Shown here in pieces: positions 40,785 to 48,984 of a DNA stretch of 64,000 bases (its first letter is position 1; each line of letters opens with the position of its first letter). The notes beneath the pieces were generated by a model. The model was not told the origin of the DNA. It did not search any database and worked only from the letters and a program-made list of their open reading frames with translations. Source of the DNA: JANPLN01 sp043757265 (GTDB taxonomy: Bacteria > Bdellovibrionota > Bdellovibrionia > Bdellovibrionales > JAGQZY01); contig JAYUQP010000066.1 in NCBI GenBank assembly GCA_043757265.1, positions 1-64,000 on the forward strand, given 5' to 3'. A program made the translations under genes and the position numbers.

Positions 40785-42055
40785 AAGGTGCCTCGGAGGG
40801 CGAGTAAAGATTTTTGCAGGCGCTGGTGGGCCTCAAGATTATGAACACGTAAAAACTCTACCTGCGAAAGCAAGCGCGATGATACACCCAGTGTTTCAAA
40901 GTCACGTTCTGCAAATTTTTCTTTGCTCCACATACTCATAAATGATTTACGTGAATGTCCAATTAAGAGTGGAATATTGTAAGCGCGAAAAGTCGCTACA
41001 TTCTGAAGAAGCGACAGCGACTGAAGCGGAGTTTTACCAAAACCAATACCTGGATCGAAAATTAATTTTGATGCAAGGTCAGTCGATAGAGTCGACAGCT
41101 TTCGATCGAGCCATGCTTTTAATTCAGAGGTGGGGTTTGCATTTGCTTTGAGCGTTGTTTGAGGATTTGCGGGAACACTCAAAGAGTGCATTAAGATCAC
41201 ACCTTCGTATTCGCAAGCCACCTCTTGCATGCGCGAGGTTTCGAGACCACTTACATCGTTGAGGATACTAACTTTGTATTGTAACGCCCTTTCCGCCGTT
41301 TGCGGGTGACGGGTGTCAATGCTCAATTGGGTAAATGGATACGCACTTCGAGTTTCTTTCCATTCGCTCAAGAAGGGCTCTAGCCGCACCCATTCATCCT
41401 CGAGCGATACTGGCGTGGCGCCAGGCCGTGTGGACTCGGCGCCGATGTCGAGCACGGCAGGGTGAAGCTCTAGCAATCGCTTCATCTTTTGCTGTAAGGT
41501 TTCTGTCGGCTTGTGATTATCGGCAAACGAATCTGGCGTCACATTTAAAATCGCTGCAAAAGAGCAAAGTGGATCTTTGAGCTCGCGGTGCTTTTGCACT
41601 AACGACAGCGCTGATCCCATCTTTGTATTTTTCAAAAGATGCATCACGGGAGTAACGACGAAGTTTCGCTTTTCCCAGGACGGATGCGGTATTTGTAATT
41701 CAGCACTGCTATAGGTGAGGGGCTCTCCGTTGTTCGTAAACATCAAAATAATATCAATGTCGAGCGGGCGGGGAGCCCAAGTGGCTCGTTCTGTGCTGCG
41801 CCCAGCCGCGATCTCGAGATTGTGAAGCCGCTTAAGCAGAACCCCGGGTAAGAGTTCGGTTTCTATCAACACAGCTGCGTTTAAAAAAAACTGATACCAA
41901 AAATCTGGGGCGTTCTCAGGTAGCAGCGGCGGGTTTTCGTAAAGGGGAGATATTTTTCGAACTTTCGCAAATTCCGAAAGTTTCAAGAGCGCGTTTTGCA
42001 AAAACGTTTTTCTGGGAGAAAGATTTGATCCCACGGAAAGCACATACTGATTCAT
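40781..42055 (-). CDS. FolK-FolP fusion: HPPK (pyrophosphokinase) and dihydropteroate synthase
   Basis: 424 residues with two folate enzymes in one chain. Residues ~1-150 are 6-hydroxymethyl-dihydropterin pyrophosphokinase (SVGSNLSPRKTFLQNAL; APRPLDIDIILM; IPHPSWEKRNFV). Residues ~165-424 are dihydropteroate synthase (AAILNVTPDSFADN; DIGAESTRPGATPV; LIFDPGIGFGKT; LLIGHSRKSFM). The product of the first domain is the substrate of the second. Such fusions are known elsewhere, including in eukaryotes. It overlaps folB and folC by 4 nt each. Confidence 0.94.
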   Translation of the reverse strand: MNQYVLSVGSNLSPRKTFLQNALLKLSEFAKVRKISPLYENPPLLPENAPDFWYQFFLNAAVLIETELLPGVLLKRLHNLEIAAGRSTERATWAPRPLDIDIILMFTNNGEPLTYSSAELQIPHPSWEKRNFVVTPVMHLLKNTKMGSALSLVQKHRELKDPLCSFAAILNVTPDSFADNHKPTETLQQKMKRLLELHPAVLDIGAESTRPGATPVSLEDEWVRLEPFLSEWKETRSAYPFTQLSIDTRHPQTAERALQYKVSILNDVSGLETSRMQEVACEYEGVILMHSLSVPANPQTTLKANANPTSELKAWLDRKLSTLSTDLASKLIFDPGIGFGKTPLQSLSLLQNVATFRAYNIPLLIGHSRKSFMSMWSKEKFAERDFETLGVSSRLLSQVEFLRVHNLEAHQRLQKSLLALRGTL

Positions 42056-42432
42056 ATTTTAGATTCTATGACAAAGACAGATCCCGCAACGATCTCCTTA
42101 ATCGGAGGGCGTTGCTTGGTCAGCGTGGTGATCAGTTGTGAATTTTTTAAACATTTCCATTTTTTTAAATATTTTTGCAAATCCCGGTGAGATTGAAAAC
42201 ATAAGTGCTCAATCGTCGCATACTGCTTTCGGGCAAAGGTTTTTTGCGCCACACCCGACATCTCCGCGTAACAGGGCCCATCGTCGATAGAGTCCGACGT
42301 GAGCATGCGCGGCGTTTTAGCAAAGTGAATTTCGATGCAGAGTTGAACCTGCTGTTTGCGAGCCCGCTCTTCAGCCGAACAACCCAAGTGTACACTTCCA
42401 GCAATTGCCGGAATTTTAAGCGCAGTTTTCAT
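42052..42432 (-). CDS. folB: Dihydroneopterin aldolase family protein
   Basis: 126 residues. The N-terminal GSVHLGCSAEERARKQQVQLCIEIHF fits FolB, with the Glu that binds the pterin and a strand pattern of the tunnel fold. The middle ATIEHLCFQ matches the second conserved block. It converts dihydroneopterin to hydroxymethyl-dihydropterin, the substrate of FolK downstream. The ATG is preceded by a run of seven G residues that may serve as ribosome-binding sequence. First gene of the folB-folKP-folC operon. Confidence 0.85.
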   Translation of the reverse strand: MKTALKIPAIAGSVHLGCSAEERARKQQVQLCIEIHFAKTPRMLTSDSIDDGPCYAEMSGVAQKTFARKQYATIEHLCFQSHRDLQKYLKKWKCLKNSQLITTLTKQRPPIKEIVAGSVFVIESKI

Positions 42433-42457
42433 CCCCCCCGTTTATCAAACTCCCTCT

Positions 42458-42597
42458 CATTTAGGTACGCCGTTCCTTTTCTTGAATGCCAGCGTCATTT
42501 TCGGATATCTATGAATGCATAGTCCAGATGAATTTGAATTCCTCCGATCACCGTTATTGACGCTAGTATCTAAGAAAAGGAACGGCGTACCTAAATG
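42458..42597. repeat. 140-bp long inverted repeat between divergent folB and pyk
   Basis: Arms of 26 bp, perfect (CATTTAGGTACGCCGTTCC.. at 42458-42483 against its complement at 42572-42597), a 7-nt mismatch on each side, a second paired block AGCGTCA/TGACGCT (42491-42497, 42558-42564) and a third TCGGA/TCCGA. The central loop has about 37 nt. There is no obvious target duplication. It could be a MITE-like element or a structured regulatory site. Confidence 0.8.
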
Positions 42598-42638
42598 CCG
42601 TCCGCCATGCCTTTTTATGACGCGAGGGTTAACTATCC

Positions 42639-42651
42639 GGTACGACGTACC
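42639..42651. repeat. GGTACGACGTACC palindrome near pyk start
   Basis: GGTAC-GAC-GTACC followed by CTTTTGG. It matches the inner core of the 42458-42597 arms (GGTACGCCGTTCC) and the hairpin at 38532. It lies about 33 bp before the pyk start codon, so a regulatory role is possible. Confidence 0.55.
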
Positions 42652-42683
42652 TTTTGGAAAGGGTTCCACGTACTCTTGAGACT

Positions 42684-44159
42684 ATGTTAGCGAAAAGAAA
42701 AACCAAAATTGTTGCAACCATTGGACCTGCCTCTGAAAGCGAAGAGATGCTTAAAAAATGCATCATGGCGGGGATGAATGTCGCTCGGCTCAATTTCAGC
42801 CACGGCGATCACGCACAACACGAAAAGGTGATTAAAACGATTCATAAACTGTCTGAGACTTTAAAAGCCCCGGTGGCGCTGTTGCAGGATTTGCAAGGGC
42901 CTAAGGTTCGGGTTGGCAAAATCAAAGATATTTTGCTCAAAGACGGCGACGAGGTGACCATCGTTGGTAACCTTGAAGCTTCTGGTAAAAATACAATCCC
43001 CATCGATATTCAAAACCTACACCAATACATCCGCGTCGGCGACTCAGTTCTTATCGACGATGGACTGATTGAACTTCGCGCAAAAAAAATTCAAAAAACT
43101 CAAGTGATCTGTGAAGTGGTCCATGGCGGTACTGTTCGCAATCGCAAGGGCGTGAACTTGCCGCAAACATCCTTGCCCATGAGTAGTTTGACCGAAAAAG
43201 ATTTGGCCGATCTTAAGTTTGGACTTACAAAAGGTATAGATTATGTGGCCCTGAGTTTTGTTCGTCAGGCCAGAGATATCGTTGAGCTAAAAAAGCTTCT
43301 TAAAAAATCGCCCAATCCCATTCGCGTGATTGCAAAGATCGAGATGGCCGAGGCCATCGAGCACTTAGAAAGTATTATCGAAGTGAGCGATGCGGTCATG
43401 GTGGCACGAGGAGATCTAGCTGTTGAGGTGGGCCAAACCCGCCTGGCCGGTTTGCAAAAAAAAATCATCACAATGTGCAACGAGATGGGCCGACCCGTGA
43501 TTACAGCCACCCAAATGCTCGAAAGCATGAAGGACAATCCACGACCCACGCGAGCGGAAATCACCGACGTGGTCAATGCTGTGCTCGATGGATCCGACGC
43601 GCTGATGCTTTCCGCAGAATCGGCGAGCGGAAAATATCCCGCCCAGGCCATTCGCACCATGCATGATTTAATTATGGAAGTTGAAAAGGAAGAAGACGAA
43701 ATTTACCACAAAATAAATTTAGATAGCAAAATCGATGAGATTCCTGAAGCCATTGCGGTGGGGGCGTCTCTATGCGCGCTCACTCTCGGTGCTAGCGTGA
43801 TTGTATGTCTCTCAACGACGGGTAAGACAGCACGTTTGATATCTCGTTTTCGACCAAAGGCAAGTTTGGTGGCTGCGACCGATGAAGCGCATACGCTTCG
43901 TAGCCTCGAACTTTGTTGGGGAGTGCAAACACTTCCGATCAAGCACTTTCATATGAATGATGAGCTGATGGATGAGCTTGAGCGTTTGTTACTTTCCCAT
44001 GGTCTCGTAAAACCTGGTGACAAGGTTGTAATCACTTTAGGCATGCCAGTTCAAAAGGGGAACAAAACAAATTCCCTTCGCGTTTTTACGGTGGGCGAAG
44101 CCAAAAAAGGCAAGGGCTCAGTAAGTAAGCCCCTGCGCTATCAAGTCTTCCCGTTCTAA
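42684..44159 (+). CDS. pyk: Pyruvate kinase
   Basis: About 491 residues. It converts phosphoenolpyruvate and ADP to pyruvate and ATP. It begins MLAKRKTKIVATIGPASES, the usual pyruvate kinase start. The substrate and metal region is IAKIEMAEAIEHLESIIEVSDAVMVARGDLAVEVG and the signature ITATQMLESM is intact. The C-terminal allosteric domain is complete (LSTTGKTARLISRFRP). An upstream in-frame start at 42654 is less likely, because the family begins at MLAKR. It is convergent with the acyl-CoA dehydrogenase, overlapping by 4 nt. Confidence 0.95.
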   Translation: MLAKRKTKIVATIGPASESEEMLKKCIMAGMNVARLNFSHGDHAQHEKVIKTIHKLSETLKAPVALLQDLQGPKVRVGKIKDILLKDGDEVTIVGNLEASGKNTIPIDIQNLHQYIRVGDSVLIDDGLIELRAKKIQKTQVICEVVHGGTVRNRKGVNLPQTSLPMSSLTEKDLADLKFGLTKGIDYVALSFVRQARDIVELKKLLKKSPNPIRVIAKIEMAEAIEHLESIIEVSDAVMVARGDLAVEVGQTRLAGLQKKIITMCNEMGRPVITATQMLESMKDNPRPTRAEITDVVNAVLDGSDALMLSAESASGKYPAQAIRTMHDLIMEVEKEEDEIYHKINLDSKIDEIPEAIAVGASLCALTLGASVIVCLSTTGKTARLISRFRPKASLVAATDEAHTLRSLELCWGVQTLPIKHFHMNDELMDELERLLLSHGLVKPGDKVVITLGMPVQKGNKTNSLRVFTVGEAKKGKGSVSKPLRYQVFPF

Positions 44160-45316
44160 GAAAGTTCCATTTTAGCTATGGTTTGTAGCTGCATGTTGCT
44201 AGTGCCTTCGTAAATTTGGCCGATTTTAGCGTCGCGCCAGAATTTTTCGACTGGATACTCAGTTGTAAATCCGTTTCCGCCAAAAAGATCAATCGCCATC
44301 GACGTGATTTTTTCCGCAGCACGCGAAGAAAATAATTTTGCAAAAGCGGCTTCTTTAATAAAATCTTTGCCAGAATCTTTTAGGCGGGCGGCGTTGTACA
44401 CCAGCACGCGGGACGCCTCAAGCTGGGTGCGCATTTCGGCCAACTGAAATTGAACAGCCTGGAGTTCGGAAAGTTTTTTACCAAATTGCTCACGCGTTTG
44501 AATGTAACCTTTGGCAGCCTCGTAAGCTCCTTGAGAAACTCCAACCATTTGTGCACCAATTCCGATGCGCCCTTCGTTGAGAGTTTCGATGGCTATTTTG
44601 TAACCTTTGCCAACTTCGCCGAGAATGTTTTCTTTTGGCACTTCGCAGTTTTCAAACAGAAGCTCGCACGTGGAGCTTGCGCGAATTCCTACCTTGTCTT
44701 CTTTTTTTCCAACAGTGAAACCCTTGAATCCTTTTTCAACGATAAAAGCCGTAATTCCTTTGTAACCCTTTGCAGGATCAAGGTTGGCAAAGCAGATAAA
44801 CAGGTTCGCTTCTTTACCATTCGTTATCCAAAGCTTATGACCGTTTAGGACGAATTTATCTCCTTTATCTTCAGCGCGAAGCTTTAGCGCGAAAGCATCA
44901 GAGCCCGAAACACTTTCGGAGAGAGCATAGGCGCCCACCCATTCTTTAGCCAGTCGTGGTAGATATTTTTCTTTGATGCCAGAAGAGCCCCACTTGAGAA
45001 GAGCGTTTGTAACAAGTGTGTTTTGCACATCGAGAAGAACGCTGACGGAGGCGTCCACTCGGGCGATCTCTTCCACCGCGATACATGCCATGGTGAAAGA
45101 GCCTCCAGCGCCGCCGTAGTTTTCAGGCGTTTCGATACCCATCACACCCATTTCGAACAATTGTTTCACGATGTCCGGATCCATCTGCTGTTCGCTGTCC
45201 ATTTTATGTACTTTTGGTTTTATTTCAGATTCTGCAAACTCACGAATCGCGTGACGAAAGGCTGTTTCATCATCAGTAAAATCAGTTGAAGCATAACGAA
45301 TTTCAGTCGTTGACAT
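44156..45316 (-). CDS. Acyl-CoA dehydrogenase
   Basis: 386 residues. This flavoenzyme oxidises acyl-CoA to enoyl-CoA in fatty-acid breakdown. It contains AYALSESVSGSDAFALKLRAE and the FAD/substrate block NGHKLWITNGKEANLFI, then the late motif FGGNGFTTEYPVEKFWRDAKIGQIYEGTSNMQ. The Glu in YEGTS is the likely catalytic base of the short/medium-chain type. GGAGGT just upstream fixes the ATG at 45316; the longer frame to 45367 lacks support. It is convergent with pyk. Confidence 0.94.
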   Translation of the reverse strand: MSTTEIRYASTDFTDDETAFRHAIREFAESEIKPKVHKMDSEQQMDPDIVKQLFEMGVMGIETPENYGGAGGSFTMACIAVEEIARVDASVSVLLDVQNTLVTNALLKWGSSGIKEKYLPRLAKEWVGAYALSESVSGSDAFALKLRAEDKGDKFVLNGHKLWITNGKEANLFICFANLDPAKGYKGITAFIVEKGFKGFTVGKKEDKVGIRASSTCELLFENCEVPKENILGEVGKGYKIAIETLNEGRIGIGAQMVGVSQGAYEAAKGYIQTREQFGKKLSELQAVQFQLAEMRTQLEASRVLVYNAARLKDSGKDFIKEAAFAKLFSSRAAEKITSMAIDLFGGNGFTTEYPVEKFWRDAKIGQIYEGTSNMQLQTIAKMELS

Positions 45317-45391
45317 AGGACCTCCTCGGAAAACCGTCATCCTAATGAAATCGACTGCTGTTGGCAATGATGCATATTAACAAAAACTTTA

Positions 45392-45538
45392 TTGACCAAA
45401 CCTAATTGGCTGGATGAAAATCTGATTTTACGGGCGCGAGCGGCGGTTTTACTGCAGGCGTTTTTGCGCAAAAATAAGCAGGATAGTCAGAAAAAGATGA
45501 ACGAATTTCTCGAACGTTTTACAAAGAGTCTGGTTTAA
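45392..45538 (+). CDS. Small protein upstream of, and coupled to, the permease (48 aa)
   Basis: Reads TTG at 45392, then MTKPNWLDENLILRARAAVL and so on, ending KSLV with a TAA that shares its last base with the ATG of the permease gene (TAATG). The peptide is amphipathic and charged, predicted helical, with no signal peptide. Stop-start coupling with the next gene, codon-like composition and absence of other coding on this stretch support it. The start codon is uncertain because no clear SD is present. No family is recognised. It may be a small regulator or assembly partner of the permease. Confidence 0.5.
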   Translation: MTKPNWLDENLILRARAAVLLQAFLRKNKQDSQKKMNEFLERFTKSLV

Positions 45539-46563
45539 TGTCGAATGGGCATCATCACGAAGACCATTGCCATGCACCCCACAAAAAAGATTGGCTGTAC
45601 ATTGCAAGTCTGTCGATTGTGGCAACCACCTACGGCCTGCATCTTTTGCAGTTCAATGCGGGCTTCACTTGGCTTTCGACGTTTCAGCACAAAACCTTTG
45701 AGCTGATGAACGACATGTGGTGGGGAATTGCCATTAGCATTATGGCGGTGGGCGTGCTCGGAAAAATTCCTCGCGAAATGGTGATGATGTACTTCGGTTC
45801 AAAGTCTCGCATGGGTGGACTGTTCAAAGCAACCATGGCGGGGACGCTGTTTGATCTTTGCAATCATGGGATTCTCCTAATTGCTGCTAAAATCTATGAG
45901 CGAGGGGCAAGTCTTGGGCAAACCATTGCTTTTTTGATAGCCAGCCCATGGAATTCATTTTCGCTAACGTTAATTCTCTACAGCCTCGTTGGCGGGAATC
46001 TCACGCTGTATTTTTTAGTGATGTCCATGGTCATCGCCATTTTAACCGGATGGATTTTTGACGAACTCGTATCTAGGGGACTGTTGCCACCCAATCCAAA
46101 CGCCTTCCAGGGAGCGCATCTTACCTCTCCCCCCTTTAAAATCGAGTGGAGCAAAGCGTACTTTATTTCAATTTTGAAAGCTGGATTTAGCGAATCGAAG
46201 ATGATTCTCAAGTGGATTTTGGTTGGAACAATTTTGTCGGCGCTCGTAGCCACTTTCGTGCCACCTGAGATTTTCATAGAATACTTCGGGCCCACTTTCA
46301 AAGGCGTTTTAGCGACTTTGGCTGCAGCCACGGGCCTTGAAGTGTGCTCCGAGGGCTCGGTGCCGCTCGCCGCAGACTTGGTGCGCGTGGCCCATGCTCC
46401 TGGCAACGCATTTATATTTTTAATGGCAGGTGTGGCCACAGATTTTACTGAGTTTTTAGTTCTTCGCCAAACGACAAAATCATGGAAAATAGCTGCACTG
46501 GTTCCCCTTATAACAGTGCCGCAAATTCTAGTGCTCGGCTGGTTGCTCAATATTTGGTTTTAA
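45538..46563 (+). CDS. Permease (SO_0444/ArsP-like) with His-rich N-terminus
   Basis: 341 residues, about 8-9 membrane helices, matching the predicted-permease family related to ArsP. Shared motifs are LIASPWNSFSLTLILYSLVGG in the first half and CSEGSVPLAADLVR in the second, an inverted-repeat architecture. The cytosolic N-terminus (MSNGHHHEDHCHAPHKKD) is rich in His and Cys and probably binds a metal such as copper, zinc or nickel. Family members export organoarsenicals or metals. The actual substrate is unknown. Its start overlaps the stop of the small ORF upstream. Confidence 0.82.
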   Translation: MSNGHHHEDHCHAPHKKDWLYIASLSIVATTYGLHLLQFNAGFTWLSTFQHKTFELMNDMWWGIAISIMAVGVLGKIPREMVMMYFGSKSRMGGLFKATMAGTLFDLCNHGILLIAAKIYERGASLGQTIAFLIASPWNSFSLTLILYSLVGGNLTLYFLVMSMVIAILTGWIFDELVSRGLLPPNPNAFQGAHLTSPPFKIEWSKAYFISILKAGFSESKMILKWILVGTILSALVATFVPPEIFIEYFGPTFKGVLATLAAATGLEVCSEGSVPLAADLVRVAHAPGNAFIFLMAGVATDFTEFLVLRQTTKSWKIAALVPLITVPQILVLGWLLNIWF

Positions 46564-46669
46564 GGGTTTTGTGTTTGGGGTTTGTAAAATCTATCACTGA
46601 AATCCTAAAAGGTTGTTTCCTATTTCCCGTTGGTTAAAGTGCGGCCACAACAAACACAAAGGAGAATCT

Positions 46670-47044
46670 ATGAATCGCATGTTTAGCTTAATGTTTTTAG
46701 TTCTAACTGTGAGCTCTCAAGCTATGGCTTGGACAATCAGCTGCACCAATGGAGATTTTGAGAAAATGGGTGATGGGTTTTATCAAATTGATATTCTTGA
46801 GGACGGAATCGAATTTATGCCGTACGAAACCGGTTTTACTTTGGATGCAGCTGACGTCATCTATAGTGCTGGTACTTTTTCTATCCTCAACAAAGACGTC
46901 ACTAAGTCTTCCGAGGGCACTGAGTGGAAGGCGAACATCGATGCTATCCTAGTTCTTAGTGAGGACAATACAAAACTAAATGTAGCTATTAGCGATGATA
47001 ATTCTGCATTTAAAACTTACGAAATGACTTGCACACAAAAATAG
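46670..47044 (+). CDS. Small exported protein of unknown function (124 aa)
   Basis: The signal peptide MNRMFSLMFLVLTVSSQAMA is followed by a mature part of about 104 residues with two Cys (TISCTNGDFE, and EMTCTQK at the end), which may pair in the periplasm. The body alternates beta-type strands (FYQIDILEDGIEFMPYETGF). AAAGGAG lies before the ATG at 46670. No family is recognised. A hairpin follows the stop. Confidence 0.7.
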   Translation: MNRMFSLMFLVLTVSSQAMAWTISCTNGDFEKMGDGFYQIDILEDGIEFMPYETGFTLDAADVIYSAGTFSILNKDVTKSSEGTEWKANIDAILVLSEDNTKLNVAISDDNSAFKTYEMTCTQK

Positions 47045-47069
47045 TGCGTTTTGTTTTCGGTGGATCTGC

Positions 47070-47091
47070 TGAGGCCTTTTTGGAGGCCTCA
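47070..47091. terminator. 8-bp hairpin after small exported protein gene
   Basis: TGAGGCCT, 6-nt loop, AGGCCTCA, 26 nt past the stop codon. The stem is perfect, but only a short T-run lies in the loop, so its terminator strength is uncertain. Confidence 0.5.
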
Positions 47092-47383
47092 AGATTCCCA
47101 AATCCTCGTAAAAAAAGCTGTCATTGTTTAGCAAGTCTCGTGATGAGTGACTGCATTTTTGCACAAATAGGGATTAACGACCGAAACAGCATTCGAATAA
47201 GGGAATTTTTACTGATCCTCGACGGAGATGATTCCTTCCCAGTTGGCTTTGCAAGGAAATGCACAACGCTACCTTTCGAGAGACCAACGGTTCATGTTGA
47301 GAAAACAGGCATTCAGACCTTGGCAGATTCACCAATGCATTGCCTTCTGGACAGACTCTTCATATTTGTTTTACAGTCTTGGT
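47092..47383. other. Intergenic stretch upstream of the M50 protease
   Basis: No supported gene. In-frame ATGs at 47228 and 47294 extend the protease frame, but the added sequence has no family similarity. The promoter of the M50-scpA-scpB operon should be here; no box stands out by eye. Confidence 0.4.
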
Positions 47384-48034
47384 ATGTTCACACCAGATAA
47401 AATTGTCGACGTCATTACCTTCTACATTCCATTTCTATTCGCACTGTGCTTTCACGAATACGCGCATGGATGGACGGCGCAAAGGCTTGGCGACAACACT
47501 GCAAAGGTGATGGGGCGCCTTACACTTAATCCCATGGTGCACATCGATTGGGTTGGAACTGTTCTTTTACCAATCATGGCGATTCTGATGCCGGGTCTTC
47601 CCTTGTTCGGTTGGGCAAAGCCAGTGCCGGTAAATGCCCGCAATTTAAAAAATCCACGAAACGGCATGTTTTGGGTGGCGCTTGCGGGGCCCATGTCTAA
47701 TGTTTTGTTGTTCACCATTGGATTAGCATTCTTAGCTGTTCTTTTAAAACAGAGTCAGTTTGTTCCCTCATTGCAGATGCAAAAAATGATCTACACTTTT
47801 TTAGCTTTGAATCTTTACCTCGCGTTTTTCAACCTTCTCCCCATTCATCCGCTGGATGGTGGAAAGGTGCTCGCACGCTTTTTACCTCTTAAATGGGACT
47901 TATGGTTAGAAAGCAAACAGGACATCATGCAGTGGAGTTTGCTGCTTTTGGTCATTTTCGGGGGCCTGCGTATATTGGCGTTGCCTGTGAACTGGATTCT
48001 AGTGGAAGCTGTTAGCTTGGTGGAGCGCTTATGA
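47384..48034 (+). CDS. Site-2 protease family membrane metalloprotease (M50)
   Basis: About 216 residues. The zinc motif HEYAH (residues 24-28, in ALCFHEYAHGWTAQ) sits in the first membrane helix. The NPMVHIDWVGTVLLPIMAIL and LLPIHPLDGGKV motifs are typical of the small bacterial M50 group; the Asp in HPLDGG is the third metal ligand. There are about five membrane segments. It cuts substrates within the membrane or close to it. Family alignment favours the ATG at 47384 (MFTPDKI). It overlaps scpA by 4 nt, the usual M50-scpA-scpB arrangement. Confidence 0.88.
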   Translation: MFTPDKIVDVITFYIPFLFALCFHEYAHGWTAQRLGDNTAKVMGRLTLNPMVHIDWVGTVLLPIMAILMPGLPLFGWAKPVPVNARNLKNPRNGMFWVALAGPMSNVLLFTIGLAFLAVLLKQSQFVPSLQMQKMIYTFLALNLYLAFFNLLPIHPLDGGKVLARFLPLKWDLWLESKQDIMQWSLLLLVIFGGLRILALPVNWILVEAVSLVERL

Positions 48035-48984
48035 GCATAGAAATTCACTTACCCCATTTTGAAGGTCCTCTTCCGCTTCTTCTTTATCTCATCAGAAAAG
48101 AAGAAATGGATATTTTCGATATTAATATCTACCAAATCACCACGCAGTACATGGAATACATCCGCCGGATGAAAGAGTTGGATCTGGAGACCGCCGGTGA
48201 TTTTGTCGCCATGGCCGCCACATTAATTCAAATCAAATCGCAAATGCTCCTTCCTCAATACAACGAAAACGGCGATCTCCTTGAAATCGAAGATCCACGA
48301 AAAGAACTGGTCAATCGACTTTTGGAATATCAGCGATTTCAGGATGCTGGAAAGCAGCTGTACGCAAAACCGCTTCTTGGCCGGGACCTATGGATTCGCG
48401 GTGTGCGGGAAGAGCTTCCGCAGGACGAAGATGAATCCGACATCATCATCGAAGACGGTGGTTTGTTCTCCTTGATTTCCCATTACCGACGAGCGATCCG
48501 AAATATTAAAAAAACAGTCCATCGTGTGGCACTCAAAGCCAAATCGGTTGCCGCACAAATTATGCTCATCAAAGATCGTTTGATCGTTGGGCAGCAAGTA
48601 GTACTTCGAGATCTTGTGAATAAGGCCGAGGACTTTCGCAGCGAAACGCTGATTACGTTTTTAGCTGCACTTGAACTTGGTAAAATGGGCTTAGTTACCG
48701 TTTTTCAGGCGGAAGTGTACGGAGATATCTATGTGACCGCAAAGCGGACTATCGATGCGAGCATGCTCGAGCGGGTGCAGGAATACAATTCGTTGGACGC
48801 GGAGCAAGTGGCCGAACAGATCTTTGAACAGGCCCAAGATGATGCCGCAGCGGAAATACCTAAAGTGAGTTTGGATACGGAAGAGACAGATCAAAATGCT
48901 GTTGTGCCGGCAAGCGCCGCCACCGATGAAGACATTTTGCAAGCTGAGCAAGAATTAAATATTGAGAGGGATGCTGATGTTTGA
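48031..48984 (+). CDS. scpA: Segregation and condensation protein A
   Basis: 317 residues, the kleisin subunit of the bacterial SMC complex. It begins IHLPHFEGPLPLLLYLIRKEEMDIFDI, the ScpA N-terminal domain that contacts the SMC neck, and the family LETAGDFVAMAATLIQIKSQMLLP block follows. The C-terminal winged-helix is reached near TLITFLAALELGKMGLV. An acidic tail extends beyond the usual end. It bridges SMC heads and ScpB during chromosome segregation. Stop and start of neighbours overlap. Confidence 0.95.
   Translation: MSIEIHLPHFEGPLPLLLYLIRKEEMDIFDINIYQITTQYMEYIRRMKELDLETAGDFVAMAATLIQIKSQMLLPQYNENGDLLEIEDPRKELVNRLLEYQRFQDAGKQLYAKPLLGRDLWIRGVREELPQDEDESDIIIEDGGLFSLISHYRRAIRNIKKTVHRVALKAKSVAAQIMLIKDRLIVGQQVVLRDLVNKAEDFRSETLITFLAALELGKMGLVTVFQAEVYGDIYVTAKRTIDASMLERVQEYNSLDAEQVAEQIFEQAQDDAAAEIPKVSLDTEETDQNAVVPASAATDEDILQAEQELNIERDADV

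Noticed and set aside
45978..46550. 190-codon frame antisense to the permease
   Set aside because: No SD, no family pattern, and it lies fully inside a gene with clear membrane-protein motifs.
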